The notes beneath the pieces were generated by a model. The model searched no databases. It worked only from the letters and a program-made list of their open reading frames with translations, and was not told where the DNA came from. A DNA stretch of 10,533 bases from Candidatus Altarchaeales archaeon WOR_SM1_86-2 (GTDB lineage Archaea; Altiarchaeota; Altiarchaeia; IMC4; MCBC01), in NCBI GenBank assembly GCA_001723855.1, contig MCBC01000027.1, forward strand, positions 1 to 10,533. Direction: 5' to 3'. The position numbers and the translations under genes were made by a program. Below, piece by piece: positions 9,601-10,533 of this stretch (the stretch's first letter is position 1; each line of letters begins with the position of its first letter).

Positions 9601-10533
9601 GTTCTTTGGGGGATATAACAGTGTTCTTGAACCGGGCGAGAATGTTACCCTAAAATTCACGGTTTATGTAATGTCAAATGCATCACCTTCAATAAATACT
9701 AACTGGGCGTGTGTTAATGGAACCGACAAACCCGCCGAATCTCCGTGGGGGTTAATTCCAACTGTCTGCGATTACGCACAGGTTGAGGTTTACCATCCAA
9801 GTTTAACAATTGATAAATATGTTAACGACAGCGGTACCTGGGCTGAATTAACCACGGCAGAACCCGGAGATGATGTGGAATTTATAATAGTTGTTAAAAA
9901 TCCTTCACAGGCACATGCTTACAATGTAAGTATATGGGATTCTTTACCTCCAGAGTTTAGTTATGTTTTAAATTCTTCATACATAATTAATTATTCGGGA
10001 ACTGACATCCTGATTGGCGAGGGCAATATAACAAATACATCAACTTTAAGCACAGGAATAAATGTTTCATGGAATTTGAGCTGGTACAGTGAGATGGAAT
10101 TTGAAGGATATAATAATGTGCTTGAGCCCGGGGAGAATATAACCATAAGGTTTAAGGCGCATGTTACCCCAAATGTTACTGAAATAATAAATACAAATTG
10201 GGCATGCACAAATGGAACCGATAAACCCGCAGAATATCCCGAGGGCATAATTCCAACGGTATGCGATTACGCCCAGGTAAAGGTCTATCACCCGGAATTA
10301 ACCTTAACAAAAACAGGTAATACAACGGACGCTGAGCCGGGAGATATTGTCCAATATACAATAACAATTCATAACCCGAGTTATGCAACCGCATATAACA
10401 TCACAATTTCGGACAACCTCCAGCACGGCTTCAGGTTGATAAGTAACGGCACCCTTACATTCTGGAACGGGACAACAATAATTGTTACGATAAACGAAAC
10501 ACTGAATGAAACAAACCCTCCTGCCGGCGCAAC
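512..10533 (+). CDS. Giant exported multi-domain surface protein (Ig-like, CARDB-like, P-domain, DUF11), 3' partial
   Basis: One frame is open from ATG 512 to the right edge: 3,340 full codons with no stop. ATG 512 is the only good start, since an in-frame TAA lies at 494-496 and only ATA AAA AAA CAA ACT separates it from the ATG. Residues 1-35 form a signal peptide. The rest is a string of beta-sandwich modules described in separate entries, rich in Asn, Thr, Ser, Tyr and Gly, with well over 100 N-x-S/T sequons judged by density and many paired cysteines. No catalytic domain or internal transmembrane segment is evident. Families with this layout are archaeal cell-surface or stalk proteins and adhesins; a structural or attachment role outside the cell is inferred. 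The C-terminus, where an anchor such as a transmembrane helix or sorting motif would lie, is not in the window. Modular duplication is visible at protein and DNA level. Exact function and binding partner are unknown. Confidence 0.93.
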   Translation, partial: MKNGKFEHLKEKNRLVQCTAFAVLFLLVSVNVVYASTVQTDKSSYDRETEETVYITGTGYMPAGDNVTLTIKDPYGMNFPGFPKTVQSNSTGGITYNLTLNTTLAEGTYTVNATSVLYPSNTSATTFNVTAIPIIRTVSPSTTVGIALIYEVCVINPGDLNNVSVSKVALNLTGIGNTVFVINNQISPTTGWTQSRVKDVWMALFWENATNNISISPRSAYCFKINATVDGAASGSGIYLNAFATTDKGILNETLFLGNIQNAKPCIALSFDLPDPNMSNHRAYDGDYIFMNQTENGSLIQPGTTYTFRVKVWELEGTSVSTSANLTLQIPKYWENVTIINSTGWTLSAGNLTGDSTTGWNITATNGGAFSGTYKEFTFNATPPQSYIVIKYETIFAKIIDYGPNPDRIAQTEGFVNVQATRFQLITIDNPVQNLSIPNNRTFTLNGAALCFGKCDNSMIYPQYCLGVNCTNFAAIPTDPGSGFYVNASNYSCGNLLNQQGCNPTFTVTGNVTGAYTVRLYLNSTSAAYTLSDGRTVFVGVYMNIAIDKPADNYMTQQNSTFIFNGTVHCYNGICGNVSVYPQFCIGENCVSFQNMVLSGVIYSNQTNFSCGDMTNNTNCTVSFNITGNLSDKCEIRMNATSQTVSEYQSESRTIIIGAQLNSTLQNPPDPYNVNKDSTFILNATVNCYNGECNNTFAYPQYCNGSACTNFVNIPTDPGSGFYANASSYSCGNMSNGMYCNTTFKITANQTGDFRVRIFLNSTNAANSTTNSSLVVVGAYLNMTISQPLNNSMFGLNMNFTLNGTITCLGSYCGNVTAYPRYYNGSAWVTIGTTGNLTTVDTNPIICGVMTNTTNNNCTVKWNVSGSQENIYFIRIYANTTANIPANFSDNRTVTIDSTPPNVTMNYPPDGYNTTQTQLTFNCSATDNYGLANITLYIWNSTGGIVHTKTNNVSGTSNSTTFPVSFYLGNYTWKCNTSDIAGNTNASEKDYNLTIWSNLPYYARVYFYDLNVTAPPDNRSKDTLISVFSAEEGAFGSESIANYGGGNPVVYLEDNRNGSPEQVYRMVVYIKPQVSWDWNASAPGKMFIRLVNSTQNISISNASSNRELIVNQTPYNYIIGIGGVYDVAGYDGNSTPWDPITDNGTGYGRYGTVFNGTFDAFYNSTYSFETLGDGMTNGGEYLYWDTYFYLDKDWMVGDNIEFSWEGQNLTGLRWNARVLECVRVVNFTVTPSDVSPESTPIVKARLIYCNGTPLNGSFYVNDEYYDITLWFSDVTDNDINFSSGVTIDEYGWANFSYFVPANASAGSHTMRADFYGWPDFPVYLHDAYALSSMNVLGHPYLYIDKTWLSYPQGYEITRGETNLNFTVNITNYGNAPATNVNITIQIPGDWVNNTPLTLYLGDLPAGGSATATWIINTTTASSMGARQVNVTATCDENATPQSVNTTSSKNINVYANTSISGVSADKSTYFSYEEINISGILRYDNSSPIANQNITLYYNETYGNANLLDINGNTGCWAITNAAGEFNASCRVPIGASEGSHIINATLSKINYSPQIYLNPSSNVSQQITFEAHPWLNITWLVYPADIVRGVNGTNFTVNITNIGTAGATNVNATISPPAYWSTSPYTLSLGNLNVGSSVTASWIINTTIDASIGNQVVYVSTTCDENATPFSANATVNKTVAVYAGTSLVAVSNDGCPTPGETIVITAFLSYDNLSSIQGQTIYFFDESEGFQFIGSGTTNVTGYAVLTYELPEDGLPGCHQIFAEFNRNTEAFLNYSSGETVIIMSLLQSCGFTIPDNDGWMCCNLTIDPEDRFNISNVDVYINIIQNSSNYDVNQSAARLSHLGTEYIVYNTNNESGNDLSKWYYYIPAFDGNESNGTWQLCVNDSVPDGETGNISSWMLNITGVLFKPVLNVTILEPIADPVQNITRGVLYNFSAFVNNTGFANATYACLTWDLPYGWEIVSGNKTNCFSTLGIGEIGWNNITVKANGSTAVGSHNIGANADCLQRIYGSASVSVNVVRGNATLVFRYVSRLNTQDNIELLGTGGTSGAHDFIVEILINNTGPDPATNVNAALEILDQIACSCKGVGCECENFILSPFGETGTRTIDQINPGEEKAVFFFLYYPTIQKSLTDSGIHHVTHIINITVNSSETNNTEQTHDVSAAFNLDTDVVRYIGTYPNPLTMVFSPLQQGETACANATVEIQIVSAQLIDWEVELKDFNHQLVELAGVYNSYYNPDGPPGYQYGLPDQIYFNESWGLAPSGNKPGAFVNFTWLLCPKLLSGKSIAHGSVVGQVGNPFKGEFGYGWVTIYVGVTGLNITKYADKTNIPLNQDTDVNLTIPVTNVGTWYKIWNNENNTYEWVFSNTTAFDVNIADPINNSGAFTATIQSISIEKPDYTNCTDYSTATFVNVTCDSLNYSDTITVHVKLKVRVDSTLPAPDRFWINRQTKDVTTVNGTWNNLWNDTLGWNDSDLWIPPGTWVGPCVTSPNTVYNLSNEHNDFSTINNTVCGPYVGIIPGLPNVSMNKTANTSEAQPGETVRFNLTINNSGKGYAVDVTVVDYLPVGWRYVSDSAYITYPRNEELEPEYIEPIISGDPSTGMNLTWEFNVVIPWDDPYNSTPIVILFDAYVTNLTGAIGGEIDTNIAWVFWSNGTIGLITSQNASWNITVYKPDVDITKETNNPQTAQGQIISYNISVYINTTYYADAFNVTVRDVLPTHFTHIGNPFNATCSVTLIYNVGTVAIFSLENLPNGTRCNFSYNVSIAFPEKNKNYTNNATATIYDGDYGGMRNDTDNATVYIPFADIIISKIASKIWNEPGDIVDYAINMVNTGESTLYNVTVVDTLPENVTLLSWYNSTTSVSGGVVTNSSSGRNLYWNMSNLSAGAQWQIVLTVYIHSNASFMLNNTANLTAVDLYGLENFSYTVWVVVYVTHPNLTIEKYVGDWQEKITAEPGDEFNFTIVVKNTGEGHAYNVTINDTLPAWFRYANKSYIVNYSGSDIPIAESNVHVGRNVSVGQNITWDLSWYDEMFFGGYNSVLEPGENVTLKFTVYVMSNASPSINTNWACVNGTDKPAESPWGLIPTVCDYAQVEVYHPSLTIDKYVNDSGTWAELTTAEPGDDVEFIIVVKNPSQAHAYNVSIWDSLPPEFSYVLNSSYIINYSGTDILIGEGNITNTSTLSTGINVSWNLSWYSEMEFEGYNNVLEPGENITIRFKAHVTPNVTEIINTNWACTNGTDKPAEYPEGIIPTVCDYAQVKVYHPELTLTKTGNTTDAEPGDIVQYTITIHNPSYATAYNITISDNLQHGFRLISNGTLTFWNGTTIIVTINETLNETNPPAGA
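617..910 (+). other. N-terminal macroglobulin-like beta domain (residues 36-133)
   Basis: The sequence starts DKSSYDRETEETVYITGTGY, followed by PAGDNVTLTIKDPYG, then STGGITYNLTLNTTLAEGTY and VNATS. This matches the strand order of MG-type or Ig-like domains: an opening Y-x-x-G/E-E-x-V-x-I-x-G motif, a middle polar strand, and a closing G-x-Y-x-V-x-A strand. It carries several sequons (NVT, NST, NLT, NTT, NAT). The family assignment is by pattern only. Confidence 0.55.
911..1777 (+). other. Two weakly assigned beta-rich regions (residues 134-422)
   Basis: Residues 134 to about 270 begin IRTVSPSTTVGIALIYEVCV and contain two cysteines (in YEVCVI and SAYCFKI) that could pair. This part is richer in A+T at third positions than its neighbours. 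Residues 270-422 run from FDLPDPNMS through IQPGTTYTFRVKVWELEG and ANLTLQIPKYW to YKEFTFNATPP. The I-x-P-G-x-x-Y-x-F motif followed by a LQIP strand resembles a DUF11 or CARDB core. I see no catalytic motif in either part. Confidence 0.4.
1778..3199 (+). repeat. Four tandem cysteine-bearing repeats, R1-R4 (residues 423-896)
   Basis: The repeats are R1 1778-2131, R2 2132-2485, R3 2486-2845 and R4 2846-3199, of 118, 118, 120 and 118 codons. Each opens with a hydrophobic strand, then FxxNGxxxC, a second C 4 or 5 residues later, YPQ(Y/F)C-x4-C, a (S/I)CG motif with another C 8-10 residues on, and a closing strand ending near VVVG or VTID. R1 and R3 have six cysteines, R2 has seven (the extra one in SDKCEIR), and R4 has four. 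R1 and R3 are most alike, as are R2 and R4 (MTNxTNxNCTV), which suggests duplication of a two-repeat unit. I do not recognise the family. Disulfide-braced beta sandwiches are the likely fold. Confidence 0.85.
3200..3502 (+). other. Ig-like domain (residues 897-997)
   Basis: It opens DSTPPNVTMNYPPDGY, then FNCSATDNYGLANITLYI, and ends GNYTWKCNTSDIAGNTNAS. This is the standard archaeal Ig-like repeat signature: S-T-P-P-x-V at the start, a C-x-A-x-D-x-x-G-L strand, and W-x-C-x-x-x-D-x-A-G-N at the end. The two cysteines (FNC and WKC) are placed to form the classic Ig disulfide. Confidence 0.75.
3503..4189 (+). other. Unrecognised region (residues 998-1226)
   Basis: About 229 residues that do not resemble the flanking repeats. 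It has a hydrophobic start (YYARVYFYDLNV), an acidic and Gly-rich middle (EEGAFGSES, NYGGGNPVVYLEDN), a strand MVVYIKPQVSWDWN, and an aromatic, Asp- and Gly-rich stretch (DVAGYDGN, NGTGYGRYGTVFNG, GGEYLYWDTYFYLDKDW). It ends in LTGLRWNARVLECV. There is only one cysteine. It is likely a single beta-rich domain, possibly binding ligand or calcium through the Asp/Asn/Gly loops, but no known motif is clear. Confidence 0.5.
4190..5881 (+). repeat. Alternating B-A-B-A-B modules: Ig/transthyretin-like (B) and CARDB-like (A)
   Basis: B1 is about 4190-4525, A1 4526-4876, B2 4877-5230, A2 5231-5566 and B3 5567 to about 5881. A1 and A2 share FTVNITNxGxAxATNVN, (T/S)WIINTT and TCDENATP; the latter match closely at DNA level around 4748-4830 and 5438-5518. 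They fit CARDB/NEW3-type domains. The B modules share a turn with G in the middle, a P about 7-8 residues later, and G-(S/C)-H before the last strand, as in AGSHTMRADF, EGSHIINATL and PGCHQIFAEF. The repeat unit is an A+B pair of about 230 residues. Stalk-like spacing is the likely role. Confidence 0.75.
5882..6229 (+). other. Proprotein-convertase P-domain (P/Homo B), residues 1791-1906
   Basis: The family start IPDNDG is followed by a strand pair and ISNVDVYINI, then the loop DLSKWYYYIPAFDGNESNG. The hallmark end follows as GTWQLCVND, then PDGETGNISSWMLNITG. This agrees with the P-domain beta jelly roll that normally sits C-terminal to subtilisin-like proteases. No Asp/His/Ser protease domain lies before it within the visible 3,340 residues. 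In prokaryotic surface proteins P-domains also occur alone, where they are thought to stabilise or bind. Confidence 0.8.
6230..6583 (+). other. CARDB/NEW3-like module A3 (residues 1907-2024)
   Basis: The order VLNVTILEPIADPVQNITRG, then YNFSAFVNNTGFANAT, then WDLPYGWEIVSG, and later GEIGWNNITVKANGS and VGSHNIGANADC follows the A modules at 4526 and 5231: an R-G before the first core strand, V-N-N-T-G-F-A-N, a x-x-P-x-x-W strand, and a closing V-G-S-H-x-I. It has three cysteines (ACLTW, TNCFS, ADCLQ), so at least one is unpaired within the module. Confidence 0.65.
6584..7460 (+). other. Unassigned beta region with a C-x-C-x4-C-x-C cluster (residues 2025-2340)
   Basis: The first half (TLVFRYVSRLN, FIVEILINNTGPDPATNVNA, INPGEEKAVFFFLYY) has the N-N-T-G-x-x-x-A-T-N-V strand of CARDB/DUF11-type modules, with an insertion holding CSCKGVGCEC at residues 2084-2093. 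The second half (from about 7078) contains EIQIVSAQLIDWEVELKDF, a Pro/Gly/Tyr-rich loop (NPDGPPGYQYGLPDQ), and WLLCPKLLSG, ending GYGWVTIYV. I cannot assign a family to the second half. Confidence 0.45.
7461..8071 (+). other. Divergent DUF11-like module with a Trp-rich tail (residues 2341-2520)
   Basis: It starts LNITKYADKTNIPLNQDTDV, then LTIPVTNVGTWYKIW, resembling the DUF11 opening (K-x-A-x-x, then a polar strand and V-T-N-x-G), but with an insertion between the strands. A two-cysteine segment (YTNCTDYS, VTCDSLNYSD) precedes a long strand, ITVHVKLKVRV. The tail from about 7880 is rich in Trp, Asn, Asp and Gly and ends in two cysteines (GPCVTS and TVCGPY). Confidence 0.45.
8072..10533 (+). 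repeat. Six tandem DUF11-type modules (D1-D6), the last cut by the window edge
   Basis: The modules are D1 8072-8524, D2 8525-8914, D3 8915-9310, D4 9311-9793, D5 9794-10288 and D6 from 10289. Each opens with a K-x-x-x-x motif (MNKTANT, ITKETNN, ISKIASK, IEKYVGD, IDKYVND, LTKTGNT). A (P-G-)(D/E)-x-V/F turn follows in most, then a strand ending N-x-G or N-P, and A-x-N/D-V-T-V-x-D-x-L-P. That order is the DUF11 core. Each carries several sequons. Modules of this kind form long spacers in archaeal and bacterial surface proteins. D6 stops mid-module, so more copies may follow. Confidence 0.88.
9311..10288 (+). repeat. Recently duplicated DUF11 pair D4/D5
   Basis: D4 (161 codons) and D5 (165 codons) are far more alike than other DUF11 copies. 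Shared stretches include LSWY(D/S)EM and VLEPGEN, then NTNWACxNGTDKPAE, PTVCDYAQVxVYHP and TAEPGD. Both keep a two-cysteine end (WAC and VCDY) not seen in D1-D3, which suggests a disulfide closing the module. DNA similarity is visible too, for example TTGAGCTGGTAC in both. The extra 4 codons in D5 fall in loops. Confidence 0.88.

Noticed and set aside
1..10533. RNA genes, CRISPR arrays, insertion sequences, attachment sites
   Set aside because: No tRNA- or rRNA-like sequence, no short identical direct repeats with spacers, and no terminal inverted repeats or transposase were seen. The repeats present are divergent protein-coding modules.

Overview
The window looks like a piece of an archaeal genome, most likely a DPANN-type or related uncultivated lineage. 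The basis is indirect: moderate-to-low GC, heavy use of AGA/AGG and ATA codons, no Shine-Dalgarno motif before the clear start at 512, and a giant secreted protein of Ig-like, CARDB-like and DUF11 modules very dense in N-x-S/T sequons. No taxonomic marker gene is present, so the lineage is an inference.

Two genes, both on the + strand, account for nearly everything. Bases 1-436 hold the 3' part of a small exported protein: a signal peptide and one Ig-like beta domain. Its last 21 or so codons look out of frame. Removing one A from the A5 run at 370-374 gives a more natural tail ending at 464. A 75-base AT-rich gap follows. From ATG 512 to the window edge, one reading frame stays open for 3,340 codons with no stop and no frame change, and the gene continues beyond the window.

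The giant protein reads in order: signal peptide (residues 1-35); macroglobulin-like beta domain; two weakly assigned beta regions; four tandem cysteine-bearing repeats of 118-120 residues (423-896); an Ig-like domain (897-997); an unrecognised region (998-1226); an alternating B-A-B-A-B block of Ig/transthyretin-like (B) and CARDB-like (A) modules (1227 to about 1790); a proprotein-convertase P-domain (1791-1906) with no visible protease; another CARDB-like module; a region with a C-x-C-x4-C-x-C cluster; a tryptophan-rich stretch; and at least six DUF11-type modules (2521 onward). DUF11 modules 4 and 5 are a recent duplication. The membrane or wall anchor, if there is one, lies beyond the right edge.

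The likely picture is a cell-surface stalk or adhesin-like fibre, heavily glycosylated and braced by disulfides, next to a small exported partner with a similar fold. No enzyme, mobile element, CRISPR array or RNA gene was seen. The points most worth a second look are the repeat that lost a cysteine pair together, the orphan P-domain, the regularly spaced tryptophans, and the probable frameshift in the upstream gene.
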